The translations under genes were made by a program, and so were the position numbers. Positions 28,657 through 37,211 of a stretch of DNA of 64,000 nt are shown here, piece by piece (within the stretch, counting starts at the first letter, position 1; each line of letters starts with the position of its first letter). The DNA is from Nitrospira defluvii (GTDB taxonomy: Bacteria; Nitrospirota; Nitrospiria; Nitrospirales; Nitrospiraceae): the NCBI GenBank assembly GCA_011525625.1, contig WYAX01000003.1, positions 62,001-126,000 on the forward strand. The letters run 5' to 3'. The notes under the pieces are model-generated. The model was not told where the DNA came from. It made no database searches and saw only the letters and a list, made by a program, of their open reading frames with translations.

Positions 28657-28682
28657 TTGGGTATAGCAGCTTCTATGCCCAA
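28657..28682 (-). promoter_or_regulatory. Sigma-54-like site embedded in a 10-bp inverted repeat
   Basis: On the minus strand GGGCATAGAAGCTGCT (28680-28665) has GG and GC ten bases apart, matching the -24/-12 pattern TGGCAYR-N4-YTGCW apart from the first T. Transcription would start near 28654, leaving a leader of about 90 nt before the pilin ATG at 28564. The same bases form a hairpin: arms 28657-28666 and 28673-28682 pair over 10 bp with one G-T, loop 6 nt, no following T-run. It lies between the two pilin genes. Sigma-54 control of pilA by PilR is well known in other bacteria; here it is inferred. Confidence 0.5.
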
Positions 28683-28817
28683 CACCTCCTTCCTGTAGTT
28701 TCTTGTCTTTCGTTTCATATTCCAGGTAGTTACGCCCATCGCCACACTTCCCTCTCTTCGGCCTGTCGATGCCCGGTTCCGTTTTCCGTCACCAGATGAC
28801 AAGTTTTGGTGCCAACG

Positions 28818-29345
28818 TCAGCCAGTCACGTCGTTAGGGTCTGCAGCGGTCAACCCCTGCTTAGCATCATTCACATACCAGCCATCGTGAGTCGGGTCCG
28901 AATCCAGATCCGCCGCAGCCGTCGCCGTAAACCCAGAGGATGAGGTCGTGGCAACACCCACGATGCCGGTGTAAGCAATCGTTCCCACAGCCGGAGTTTC
29001 TGTCCGGATCGTGTCGCAACTGCCGGCAGATCCGCACAACGTCCCTCCGTTCGCTCCCATCCCAGCTCCAATTCCCAACCCCGTTCGATAGGTGTAGCGG
29101 TTCGTTCCTCCCTCGGCGATCGCGAATCCGATATCCGTAAAGTTCCCGAATTGTTTTTGTTCACTGAAAAATGATGTCTCCGCCACAAAGATACCTGCCA
29201 AATTCGATCGCGCCTCGGCCTGCATCGCCTGCGCCCGGTACCGAAGAAAGTTCGGTATCGCAAATGCCGCCAAGATGCCCACGATCACCACCACGACCAT
29301 GAGTTCGATCAGCGTGAACCCTGTTTGCTTGGATGACCGCGCCAT
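28818..29345 (-). CDS. Type IV pilin-like protein, second copy
   Basis: The ATG at 29345 gives leader MARSSKQTG and mature N-terminus FTLIELMVVVVIVGILAAFA, with Glu5 present. The 175-residue protein matches the neighbouring pilin along its length (NFLRYRAQAMQAEARSNLAG, ETSFFSEQKQFGNFTDIGFA, NRYTYRTG, DSDPTHDGWYVND), so the pair is a tandem duplication that has diverged. The Cys pair (LCGSAGSC) is kept. A weak GGAAG ribosome site sits in a hairpin directly before the start. It may be the major pilin, a minor pilin, or an alternative subunit; sequence alone does not say. Confidence 0.92.
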   Translation of the reverse strand: MARSSKQTGFTLIELMVVVVIVGILAAFAIPNFLRYRAQAMQAEARSNLAGIFVAETSFFSEQKQFGNFTDIGFAIAEGGTNRYTYRTGLGIGAGMGANGGTLCGSAGSCDTIRTETPAVGTIAYTGIVGVATTSSSGFTATAAADLDSDPTHDGWYVNDAKQGLTAADPNDVTG

Positions 29346-29351
29346 AACGTA

Positions 29352-29380
29352 GTGGCTTCCATAAGCAGGGCTTATGCCAC
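29352..29380 (-). promoter_or_regulatory. Hairpin covering the ribosome-binding site of the second pilin
   Basis: On the minus strand GTGGC-ATAAGC-CCT-GCTTAT-GGAA-GCCAC folds into an 11-bp stem with a 4-nt bulge. The bulge carries GGAA, part of the only Shine-Dalgarno-like sequence (GGAAG) 6 nt after which the ATG at 29345 follows. The fold would restrict ribosome access. The DNA also contains TGGCATAAGCCCTGCT (29379-29364), a sigma-54-like -24/-12 spacing, but that lies too close to the ATG to serve as promoter for this start. Confidence 0.5.
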
Positions 29381-29486
29381 GAAGCGGCACGTGGGAAAAG
29401 GCATACCTAACCCACGGCCGACATTGACATTTTTCCCTGCAGCGCGAATGGACTCGGGCTAAAATCCGCCAAGAAAGGCGGAACGC

Positions 29487-29502
29487 ACCAAGGAATGTGC
29501 CA
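29487..29502 (-). promoter_or_regulatory. Putative sigma-54 promoter of the second pilin gene
   Basis: Minus-strand TGGCACATTCCTTGGT, preceded by TTTT, matches the RpoN consensus TGGCACG-N4-TTGCW with correct spacing; the -24 element is perfect and the -12 element has G for C. Predicted start near 29476 gives a leader of about 130 nt, which includes the ribosome-site hairpin. Confidence 0.55.
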
Positions 29503-29681
29503 AAAATTGACTGAATCGAACAGTCACGGTGCGACACCCATCCCAAGACGGTCTCGCACACAGCCTGCTGAATGTGTCGTGTCACAATCGAGAGGACGGA
29601 GGGGAACTCCGGGGCGGAGTGCGAAACAGATGACCGGAATGAAGGCAAACAGGTCTAAGGTCAGGAATGGACGGGCAGGAA

Positions 29682-31538
29682 CTACGGAGCCGGGGAAGCG
29701 GCTTTCCGTTCAGTGACACGCCGAATGGCCTGGCGAATCCGCTCTTCATTGGAAGGATCGCCCAAGCCAAGATCGCGAAATCGTTGCATCAGCTTATCGT
29801 TGGATGGATCCAGTTCGAGAGCATGAAGGAGCGCCTCTCGGCCGTCAGATAGGTGTTGCTGCTTCAAATAAATTTCGCCCAAGTGCTCGTAAATCACCGG
29901 GTCGTCGCCGACTAACGCCACGGCGCGTTTCATCTCCGACAGCGCTTCGTTCAGCAGCCCCTTCTTAAAGAAGGCCCAGGCCAGACTATCCACATAGTAA
30001 CCATTGGTCGGCCTGAGCGCGACGGCCTGTTTCGTCAACGAGATCGCTTCCTCGATCTTCACGCCGCGTTCTGCATAACTGTAGCCAAGGTAATTCAGCG
30101 CGTCGGCATGGTGAGGATCTAATGCCAGCGTGGTTTCCATCGACTTCACCACGTCCTCGAATCGGTTCAATTTATCGTAGGCCGTGCCCGCATTGAAATG
30201 CAGATCCGCGTTATCGGGGTTATGGCGTATCCCCTCCTGGAAGGCCTGGAGAGACGGTTCATATTCCTCTACCTGAAAATACGACAACCCGAGAACGATG
30301 TGAGTCTCCGGCTGTTTGGGATTCAACCGACTGGCTTCCCGCAGATGTTGGATGGCTTCAGAATATTGTTTGGTCCGGTATAGCAGCACTCCCAAATGCA
30401 AGTGCCCCTCGAAATACGAGGGCTCTAGCGTGAGATTGTGGCGATAGGCCGCAATCGCATTGGGATAGTCTCTGGTTTCTTCATAGAGATACCCCAAGTA
30501 GTCACGAACCTTGAGCTCACTCGGACGCACGGTGAGAATCTGGGTCAATTGTTGAATGGCTTTGGGATAATTCCTCTGCTCCCCGTAAACCAGCCCCATT
30601 CTGAGCTGCGCGTCAAGATCCGCGGGGTCCTCCGCCAAAATCTCCTGCAGCTCCCGTAACGCCTCATCATACTGCTTGGCCGACACTTGCAGGCGAATGA
30701 GATGGTGCCGGATGTCGCGGTTCTTCGGATTCACCCCCTGCAAATAGCGGCGGTAAATATCAATGGCCTTGTCGCGATCCTGCTTGGCTTCATACACGGA
30801 TCCCAGGGCGACGTACGCTGGTTCAAATGCTGGATTCAGCGTCACCGCCTGTTCGAAATGAGTCGTGGCCTTATCGAAATCCCTGGCTTCGACGCCGATG
30901 CGACCGAGGTAATAGTAGCCGACGGCGGAATCCGGGCTGACCTTGATTCCCGAACGGATCGTGTCCTCGGCTTCCGCATAGTGTTTTTGATTCGCCAGCA
31001 GGAGCCCCTTGGCAAAGAAATGCTCGCTGCGCTGCGGCTCTTGCTCGATAGCACGATTGAACAAACGCAGCGCCTTGTCCGGCTTCCCTGCCGCAGCATA
31101 CATCCCGCCGAGTTGACCGAGCACCTGCGCATCCAACCCAGGAGCCTCGGCAACGTCATCAGCAAAGCGCACGGCAGACGGCACATCACCTGCCGTAAAA
31201 TTCAATATGGCCAGCCTGGCCTTGAGGTAGTCCGACGAGGGGTCTGCCTGCAGGGCAAGTTGGTACTCCTTGATCGCTTGCTCGGTCTCCTGATCCAACT
31301 CAGCTTGATAGCCGAGCAAAAAATGATAGGACGCGCGAGAATCCAAGGAAGGAGTCGCGACGCGCGGTACCGCAGGTGTCGCAACCGGAGCGACCGGGGC
31401 AGCAGGACGAGCCGGCGGAGTGGTCTGACAGGCAGTCGTCGCACAAGACAGCGCAGCCAACAACACGACTGTCGCTCTCACGCTCAAAGCCCCACGAGGG
31501 GGAAGCGGCTGCCGGCGTTCTTCACACGTTGGTTGCAC
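29682..31538 (-). CDS. Large TPR-repeat lipoprotein
   Basis: A hydrophobic signal (RATVVLLAALSCATTAC) with candidate lipidation Cys is followed by a Pro/Ala linker and about 14 TPRs across residues 65-600, for example AIKEYQLALQADPSSDYLKA, ALRLFNRAIEQEPQRSEHFF and AIAAYRHNLTLEPSYFEGHL. The longest start is GTG at 31538; GTG at 31481 with GTGGGG upstream begins just before the hydrophobic stretch and may be the true one. The protein should be periplasmic and membrane-anchored and act as a scaffold. It is the last gene of the aminotransferase-serA-hisZ-dnaB run (81 bp after dnaB) and precedes the pilin genes, so a link with pilus assembly is possible but unproven. Confidence 0.85.
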   Translation of the reverse strand: MQPTCEERRQPLPPRGALSVRATVVLLAALSCATTACQTTPPARPAAPVAPVATPAVPRVATPSLDSRASYHFLLGYQAELDQETEQAIKEYQLALQADPSSDYLKARLAILNFTAGDVPSAVRFADDVAEAPGLDAQVLGQLGGMYAAAGKPDKALRLFNRAIEQEPQRSEHFFAKGLLLANQKHYAEAEDTIRSGIKVSPDSAVGYYYLGRIGVEARDFDKATTHFEQAVTLNPAFEPAYVALGSVYEAKQDRDKAIDIYRRYLQGVNPKNRDIRHHLIRLQVSAKQYDEALRELQEILAEDPADLDAQLRMGLVYGEQRNYPKAIQQLTQILTVRPSELKVRDYLGYLYEETRDYPNAIAAYRHNLTLEPSYFEGHLHLGVLLYRTKQYSEAIQHLREASRLNPKQPETHIVLGLSYFQVEEYEPSLQAFQEGIRHNPDNADLHFNAGTAYDKLNRFEDVVKSMETTLALDPHHADALNYLGYSYAERGVKIEEAISLTKQAVALRPTNGYYVDSLAWAFFKKGLLNEALSEMKRAVALVGDDPVIYEHLGEIYLKQQHLSDGREALLHALELDPSNDKLMQRFRDLGLGDPSNEERIRQAIRRVTERKAASPAP

Positions 31539-31619
31539 AATAGATCCGCTCGACTTGCAGGGAGACTGCCGGGTGAACTCAGAACGATGGAGGATTATAC
31601 CGACCCTGAAAAGAACGCG

Positions 31620-32975
31620 TCAAACGACCTCTCGAGTCTCGAGATTCTCAAACTTGGCAAATCGATCGTGGAAGAATAGCTCGCGCTTGCCGATCGGACC
31701 GTTACGATGCTTACTGACCAGAATGTCGGCGATCCCCTTCCGTTCCGTGGCCGGTTCGTAGACTTCTTCGCGATAGATGAACATCACCACGTCGGCGTCC
31801 TGCTCGATGGCGCCGCTCTCGCGCAAGTCGGCCAGCATCGGTACCGGCGGTTTTCTGGCCTCCACCGCACGACTCAACTGCGACAGGGCAATCACAGGCA
31901 CATTGAGTTCCTTGGCGAGACTTTTCAAGGAGCGTGAGATATCGGAAATTTCCTGCTGCCGCGACTCGGAATCGCTTTTACCCTGCATCAGTTGGAGATA
32001 GTCTACGATCAGCAAGTCGAGGCCTCGCTCGGCCTTCAGGCGCCTAGCCTTTCCCCGCATCTGCTGCACCGTCACGGCACCGGAATCGTCGATGAAGATG
32101 GGGGCCTGCTCGAGCTTGCCGGCCGCTTCGGCCAGCCGCCACCAATCTTCCTTTTGCAGTCTGCCGGTCCGCAGCGAGTGCGAGTCCACACGAGCCTCAG
32201 AGCTCAGCATACGAAGGACGAGCTGCGGTTTCGACATTTCGAGACTGAAAATGCCGACCACGGTTCCTGCATGAAGTGCCGCATGCTGGGCCATACCCAG
32301 CGCCAGACTGGTCTTTCCCATGCTTGGCCGTCCGGCCACGATAATTAAATCCGACGGCTGCAATCCCGCGGTCAGATCATCCAAGTCGATGTATCCAGTC
32401 GGCACACCAGTCACTCGCTCTTTCCGCTTGGACAACTTATCCACAACATCCAGGCTTTCCTTGATGATCTGATTCACCTGTGTGAACGAGCGGTCCAGCT
32501 TGCCTTGGGCAAGGCCAAAGACGGAGCGTTCGGCAAAATCGAGCAGCTCATCGACGGCGGCGGTGCCGTCATACCCTCGCGTGATCACTTCCGTGGAGGT
32601 TTCAATCAAGCCACGCAACAATGCCTTGTCACGAACGATTTTACTGTGATAGCGGATGTTTGCTGCTGTCGGGACGACTTGCACCAGTTCCGCGAGATAC
32701 GCCGAGCCTCCCACCGCGTCGAGTTCCGAACGTCCTTTCAGGCACTCCGTCAGCGTAATCTGATCGATGACTTCGCCGCGATCAGATAACTCCAGCATGG
32801 CCTGGTAGATCTTACGATGCGCGGTCCGGTAGAACTCCTGATCCGTCAGCACTTCCATAGCCTTGGCCATGGCCGTATTGTCCAGCAGGATCGCACCGAG
32901 CACGGATTGCTCAGCCTCGATGTTTTGCGGAGGGAGCCTAGGGGCGGTGAGGTCGACGGCGGAAAGGGATTTCAT
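31620..32975 (-). CDS. dnaB: Replicative DNA helicase
   Basis: DnaB unwinds DNA at the replication fork as a hexamer. The N-terminal domain (PPQNIEAEQSVLGAILLDN) binds primase; the RecA-like C-terminal domain has Walker A GRPSMGKT at 215-222, Walker B LDLLIVDYLQLM and the conserved ISRSLKSLAKELNVPVIALSQLSR. Its 451 residues are normal, with no intein. The ATG overlaps the hisZ stop by 4 bp (ATGA), which implies translational coupling to a histidine-biosynthesis gene. Confidence 0.97.
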   Translation of the reverse strand: MKSLSAVDLTAPRLPPQNIEAEQSVLGAILLDNTAMAKAMEVLTDQEFYRTAHRKIYQAMLELSDRGEVIDQITLTECLKGRSELDAVGGSAYLAELVQVVPTAANIRYHSKIVRDKALLRGLIETSTEVITRGYDGTAAVDELLDFAERSVFGLAQGKLDRSFTQVNQIIKESLDVVDKLSKRKERVTGVPTGYIDLDDLTAGLQPSDLIIVAGRPSMGKTSLALGMAQHAALHAGTVVGIFSLEMSKPQLVLRMLSSEARVDSHSLRTGRLQKEDWWRLAEAAGKLEQAPIFIDDSGAVTVQQMRGKARRLKAERGLDLLIVDYLQLMQGKSDSESRQQEISDISRSLKSLAKELNVPVIALSQLSRAVEARKPPVPMLADLRESGAIEQDADVVMFIYREEVYEPATERKGIADILVSKHRNGPIGKRELFFHDRFAKFENLETREVV

Positions 32976-34096
32976 GCTCGCCTCCCCTGCCGTCGAGCCG
33001 GAGCAGCAATGCGCTTCAGGCGCCCCGCTTCAGGCTCGGTCGAGCCAGACGGTGCAAGCTCAGCGGAAGGATCGATGGCCCGAAAGACCCGGTCGACATC
33101 CAGCGCAAATCCCGTGGATGCAGCAGTACGACCGAACCTCCCCATCAAGTGATCGTAACGACCGCCACCACCTAATTCCGCGCCGATGCCCGTGGCAAAC
33201 ACATCGAAGACAATCCCGTCGTAGTATTCAAAGCCCCGGAATTCCCCCAGATCGAGCAGCACGGACGACCGTCTGGTCGGATCAAGCTGTTCATAGACAT
33301 GAGCCAATCGATCAAGCGGTGCGAGCAGGGTGCGGTCACGCCCGACCAGCTTTCGCCCCCGCGCCAACACCTCCGGACCACCGCATAACTCCAGCACCTC
33401 AAGAATCACCTGCGCGGTCGGTTTGGGCACACCGTCCCGCACCAACAATTCCTCAAGCAACGGCATGTCTTTCCGCGCAGCCGCCAATTCCACGCGCTTC
33501 TGTCCCTCGGGCGACAGGCCAGAACGGACTAACAACGCCGTGAAGAAACCGACATGTCCGACCGCGACCTTAAACGAGGAAAGCCCTACCTGGTTCAGAC
33601 ATTCCAGGAGAAGGGTCAACACCTCCACATCACCAGCCACTCCATCGACCCCAATGAGTTCAGCTCCGACCTGAAAAATTTCACGGTCGCGTCCCGCATG
33701 TTCCCGTTCATACCGGAACACGGAGGTGCGATAACAGAGCCTCAGTGGCAACCGCTCCCCCATCATGCCCATCGCCACGGTTCTCGCAATCTGCGCCGTT
33801 GCGTCCGGTCGCAGCAGCATCAGGCGGCCGGTGGTCCGATCGACCAGTTGATAACATTTTTCGATGACTTCCGGTTCGAGACCCGGTGCGAGCACGTCGA
33901 GGTACTCAAACATCGGCAGGATGATTTCGTCGTAGCGGCCGCGGGCAAGCACGCCGAGCAGCGTTTCTTCAAGACGACGAATACGGCGTGCGGCGTCCGG
34001 CAGAATGGTGCTCATCCCAACAGGAATAAGCGACCGTTCCCGACCAACCACCAGCGGAGTGGAGGAAGACGAGGCTTTCAACGAACGGGAGCCCAT
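32972..34096 (-). CDS. hisZ: ATP phosphoribosyltransferase regulatory subunit
   Basis: A 374-residue class II histidyl-tRNA-synthetase-like protein without an anticodon-binding domain. It has the family start SLIPVGMSTILPDAARRIRRLE (here beginning about residue 22, which supports the ATG at 34096), motif 2 PLRLCYRTSVFRYE and the C-terminal FEYYDGIVFDVFATGIG ... LGGGGRYDHL. HisZ combines with the short form of HisG for the first step of histidine synthesis; the cell should therefore encode a short HisG elsewhere. The C-terminal 45 residues are basic and unrelated to the family. Confidence 0.92.
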   Translation of the reverse strand: MGSRSLKASSSSTPLVVGRERSLIPVGMSTILPDAARRIRRLEETLLGVLARGRYDEIILPMFEYLDVLAPGLEPEVIEKCYQLVDRTTGRLMLLRPDATAQIARTVAMGMMGERLPLRLCYRTSVFRYEREHAGRDREIFQVGAELIGVDGVAGDVEVLTLLLECLNQVGLSSFKVAVGHVGFFTALLVRSGLSPEGQKRVELAAARKDMPLLEELLVRDGVPKPTAQVILEVLELCGGPEVLARGRKLVGRDRTLLAPLDRLAHVYEQLDPTRRSSVLLDLGEFRGFEYYDGIVFDVFATGIGAELGGGGRYDHLMGRFGRTAASTGFALDVDRVFRAIDPSAELAPSGSTEPEAGRLKRIAAPARRQGRRA

Positions 34097-34114
34097 GATC
34101 GACTGCTGGGCACG

Positions 34115-35707
34115 TTACAACCCTTTCGACAGGTCGGCGACCTTCACGGAAAGGATGTGCTTGCTGTTGGTAATCTGATCGAGGACGGATGTCGGCAGCG
34201 GTGCGTCGAGGCCGAAAATCAACAGGGCGTTCCCGCCACGCTCCTCCCGCGAACATTGCATGCGCGCGATATTGATATTGTGATCGCCAAGAATATGCCC
34301 GACTGTGCCGATCACGCCCGGACGATCCTCGTTCAGGATCAACAACAGATGGTTGTCTGGCACCACCTCGACCTTGAATTGATCGATTTCGATGATGCGC
34401 GGATCCTTCCGATGATAGAGGGTGCCTGCAACTTGGTGAGATTTCTTGCCGCCTTCGACGCGGACGCGAATGACGCTGGTAAAATCGCCGGCATCGCTGA
34501 TTTTCACCTCTTTGACTTCGATACCGCGTTCCTTGGCGACCACGGGCGCATTCACGTAATTGACGGGATCTTCCAGAATCGGGGTCAAGAGCCCCTTCAA
34601 CACGGCGATCGTCAACGGCGCGACATTCAACGCGGCCACATCCCCGCTGTATTCGACGGTCAATCGCTCCAGACCACCTTCGAGCAATTGTGACTGCAAC
34701 AGGCCGACACGCTCGCCGAGTGAGAGATACGGCTGGAGCTGCGGCAACAACTCCGGAGACACGGAAGGAATGTTGACCGCCCCACGCGCGATTCCCTTAG
34801 TGAAGTAGGCCACGATCTGTTCGGCAATTCCAACGGCCACATTCTCCTGCGCTTCGGTCGTGGACGCGCCGATGTGCGGCGAACAAATAAAGTTGTCCAA
34901 CGCCAGCAGTGGATTATCCGCCTTCACCGGTTCGTCATCGAACACGTCGAATGCCGCCGCCGCAACTTTCTTCGATTTCAGCGCGTCACAGAGATCGCCC
35001 TCATGCACAATCCCTCCGCGGGCGCAATTGGCAATCATGACGCCCGGCTTCATCTTGGCAATAGCCTGTGCATTGATGAGCGATTTAGTTTCGGGAGTGA
35101 GTGGCGTATGCACCGAGATCACATCGGCTTTGCGGAAGAGTTCATCCAGGTCGACAATGGTCACGCCCATCTTCTCGGCCCGCTCAGGCGCCAAGTAGGG
35201 ATCATAGGCCAACACCTGCATCCCGACTCCCTGGGCAAGTTTCGTGAGATACCCGCCGATCTGTCCAACCCCAACGATGCCTAGAACCTTGTTGCATAAT
35301 TCGACGCCCATGAATTTCTCTTTTTCCCACTTGCCGCTCTTGGTCGAAGCGGTGGCCTGCGGGATTCGACGCGACATCGAAAAAATCATGGCCATCGTAT
35401 GCTCGGCGGTGGTCACGGTGTTGCCACCGGGGGTGTTCATGACCACAATCCCGCGACGGGTTGCGGCAGGCGTATCGACGTTGTCCAGTCCGGACCCAGC
35501 TCGTCCGACAACCTTCAGGCGCTCAGCAGCCGCGATCACTTCTGCCGTGACCTTCGTCCCGGAGCGGACGATCAGACCGTCTGCATCCTTGATTTCCTTC
35601 AGCAGTTCTTCTTTCGGCAGCTTAGTTTTCACCACCACCGTAAAGCCGGCCTTTTCCAGTACCTCGACTCCCTGCTTTGACAGACTGTCGCTGACCAAGA
35701 TTTTCAT
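34115..35707 (-). CDS. serA: D-3-phosphoglycerate dehydrogenase
   Basis: First enzyme of serine synthesis (3-phosphoglycerate to 3-phosphohydroxypyruvate, NAD). Its 530 residues are the long form: substrate and NAD domains (GRAGSGLDNVDTPAATRRGI, GIVGVGQIGGYLTKLAQG), catalytic Arg (ANCARGGIVHE) and His (CSPHIGASTTEAQ), an intervening domain at about 320-450, and a C-terminal ACT domain (LLLILNEDRPGVIGTVGHIL) for serine feedback. It starts 36 bp after the aminotransferase gene, with which it probably forms a serine-pathway pair. Confidence 0.96.
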   Translation of the reverse strand: MKILVSDSLSKQGVEVLEKAGFTVVVKTKLPKEELLKEIKDADGLIVRSGTKVTAEVIAAAERLKVVGRAGSGLDNVDTPAATRRGIVVMNTPGGNTVTTAEHTMAMIFSMSRRIPQATASTKSGKWEKEKFMGVELCNKVLGIVGVGQIGGYLTKLAQGVGMQVLAYDPYLAPERAEKMGVTIVDLDELFRKADVISVHTPLTPETKSLINAQAIAKMKPGVMIANCARGGIVHEGDLCDALKSKKVAAAAFDVFDDEPVKADNPLLALDNFICSPHIGASTTEAQENVAVGIAEQIVAYFTKGIARGAVNIPSVSPELLPQLQPYLSLGERVGLLQSQLLEGGLERLTVEYSGDVAALNVAPLTIAVLKGLLTPILEDPVNYVNAPVVAKERGIEVKEVKISDAGDFTSVIRVRVEGGKKSHQVAGTLYHRKDPRIIEIDQFKVEVVPDNHLLLILNEDRPGVIGTVGHILGDHNINIARMQCSREERGGNALLIFGLDAPLPTSVLDQITNSKHILSVKVADLSKGL

Positions 35708-35742
35708 TATCGTGACGCCTTACCTGAAGGTGACTGTGTGAC

Positions 35743-36888
35743 TTACGACTTCCCCATAATAATCTCTTGAGCCCTGGCCACCCCGCTCCCCAATTTTACG
35801 GGATATCCCAGACCCTTGATCACCATTTCAACGGCCGCCAAGGCCGTGATGACGTCAAAACTGTCGATATAACCCATATGCGAGATACGGAAGATCTTCC
35901 CTTTCAGATGATCCTGACCACCCGCAGCCGTCATCCCGTACTGAGTCCGCAAATTTTTGTAGACGGCCTGACCATCCACACCTTCCGGCGCTGAAATGGC
36001 GGTCAACGCGTCGCTTGGCCGTTCTTGAGGGAAAATGGAAAGTCCAGCCGCCTTGATGCCTTCTCGCATGGCCGTCGCCAGCATGGCATGGCGGGCAAAC
36101 ACGGCTTCCAACCCTTCGGCCTTCAGGATGTTCATGACTTCCTTGAGGCCCAGAATCAGCGACACAGCCGGCGTATAGGCAGTCGTGCTCTTCTGTTGGT
36201 TTTCCCGTTCCCGCTTAAAATTGAAATAGAACGCGGCATTCTTGGCCTTATCGGCCAGACGCCAAGCCTTGTCGCTCACGCTGGCAAAGGCCAATCCCGG
36301 AGGCAGCATCAACGCCTTTTGCGAGCCGGTGATGACGACATCGAGCCCCCAGGCATCCGTCTTGAGATCGAGCACTCCCAGGGCCGTAATCGCATCGACC
36401 ACGAGAATGGTGTCTTCGTATGGCTTCACGATTTCGGCGAGGGCTTTGACATCGTGGGCAACGGCCGTGGAAGTTTCGCTTGCTTGGACATACACCGCCT
36501 TAATCGAGGGGTCTTTCTTCAGGGCATCCGCCACAGCTTGCGGGTCGATGGCACGTCCCCATTCGACCTTTAACTCCGTGACCTGGGCACCGAACGTCTT
36601 GCAAAGCTTCGTCCACCGTTCCCCGAACTTGCCGCCGTTGATGGTGAGCGCCTTATCACCGGGGGAGAGAAAATTCGATACCGAGCCTTCCATGCCGCCG
36701 GTACCGGACGCCGCGAGAATCAACACATCGTTCCGGGTTTGAAACAGCCACTTGAGATCCTCACGCACCTCGGCAAACAATTTATCGAACTCAGGAGCCC
36801 GGTGGTGAATCATCGGCCTGGCCATGGCGAGCAGCACCTCCGGAGGAACAGGGGTGGGGCCCGGAGCCAGCAGATACCGTTTGAGCAT
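35743..36888 (-). CDS. Class V PLP aminotransferase (alanine/serine-glyoxylate type)
   Basis: I start at the ATG at 36888, which has AGGAGG upstream and the family N-terminus MLKRYLLAPGPTPVPPEVL. The PLP-binding Asp165 (LVVDAITALG) and Schiff-base Lys191 (VITGSQKALMLPPG) are present. The fold is that of alanine-glyoxylate and serine-pyruvate aminotransferases. Because serA follows at once, this enzyme may supply the transamination of 3-phosphohydroxypyruvate in place of a standard SerC; adjacent serA plus class V aminotransferase occurs in several bacterial groups. Exact substrates need assay. Confidence 0.9.
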   Translation of the reverse strand: MLKRYLLAPGPTPVPPEVLLAMARPMIHHRAPEFDKLFAEVREDLKWLFQTRNDVLILAASGTGGMEGSVSNFLSPGDKALTINGGKFGERWTKLCKTFGAQVTELKVEWGRAIDPQAVADALKKDPSIKAVYVQASETSTAVAHDVKALAEIVKPYEDTILVVDAITALGVLDLKTDAWGLDVVITGSQKALMLPPGLAFASVSDKAWRLADKAKNAAFYFNFKRERENQQKSTTAYTPAVSLILGLKEVMNILKAEGLEAVFARHAMLATAMREGIKAAGLSIFPQERPSDALTAISAPEGVDGQAVYKNLRTQYGMTAAGGQDHLKGKIFRISHMGYIDSFDVITALAAVEMVIKGLGYPVKLGSGVARAQEIIMGKS

Positions 36889-36944
36889 GGGACGATCCTC
36901 CTCGCTGTGCGGAACGAACAATGTCAGGGATTTAGAAGGCGCGT

Positions 36945-36973
36945 ACGCTACCACAGCCCCCCCTGGGTGTCAA
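36945..36973 (-). promoter_or_regulatory. Sigma-70-type promoter of the aminotransferase-serA-hisZ-dnaB run
   Basis: A perfect -35 TTGACA (36973-36968 on the minus strand), a 17-bp spacer and TAGCGT at -10 (36950-36945). Transcription would begin near 36938, giving a leader of about 50 nt with the strong AGGAGG before the ATG at 36888. Confidence 0.7.
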
Positions 36974-37127
36974 GGCGAGGATTCTCGAAGTTGCTTATCT
37001 TTTCAGTATGTTCACGAGGTCGCCGTGATACGTAGTCACAGAGAATTCATCATCGACCCATACCCCGTTTCGACAAAATTCGAGGGACGACGGCGAACAA
37101 AATCTCCACTCGAACTCATTCAATTTC

Positions 37128-37156
37128 TTGACAACCCGGGACCTCATCGATAGGCT
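37128..37156 (+). promoter_or_regulatory. Sigma-70-type promoter of mltD
   Basis: TTGACA at 37128-37133, a 17-bp spacer, and TAGGCT at 37151-37156. The predicted start is near 37163, about 50 nt before the ATG at 37212. Confidence 0.7.
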
Positions 37157-37211
37157 ACCTTTCGAGAGTCAACAACCGCACAGTTCCCCGAACAGCCTAG
37201 CAGGTGTCTCT

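Larger units (their letters stand above)
29346..29681. other. Leader and upstream region of the second pilin gene
   Basis: No gene is supported here. The stretch holds a sigma-54-like site (29487-29502) and a hairpin over the ribosome-binding site (29352-29380), both described separately, on the minus strand. The TPR lipoprotein ends at its upstream border. Confidence 0.7.
36889..37211. other. Divergent promoter region between the serA operon and mltD
   Basis: No gene is supported. It contains one good promoter in each direction (36945-36973 minus, 37128-37156 plus) with about 150 bp between them. Confidence 0.75.

Noticed and set aside
28799-28814. Sigma-54-like TGGCACCAAAACTTGT on the minus strand
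   Set aside because: The -24 to -12 spacing is one base too long, and it straddles the end of the second pilin gene.
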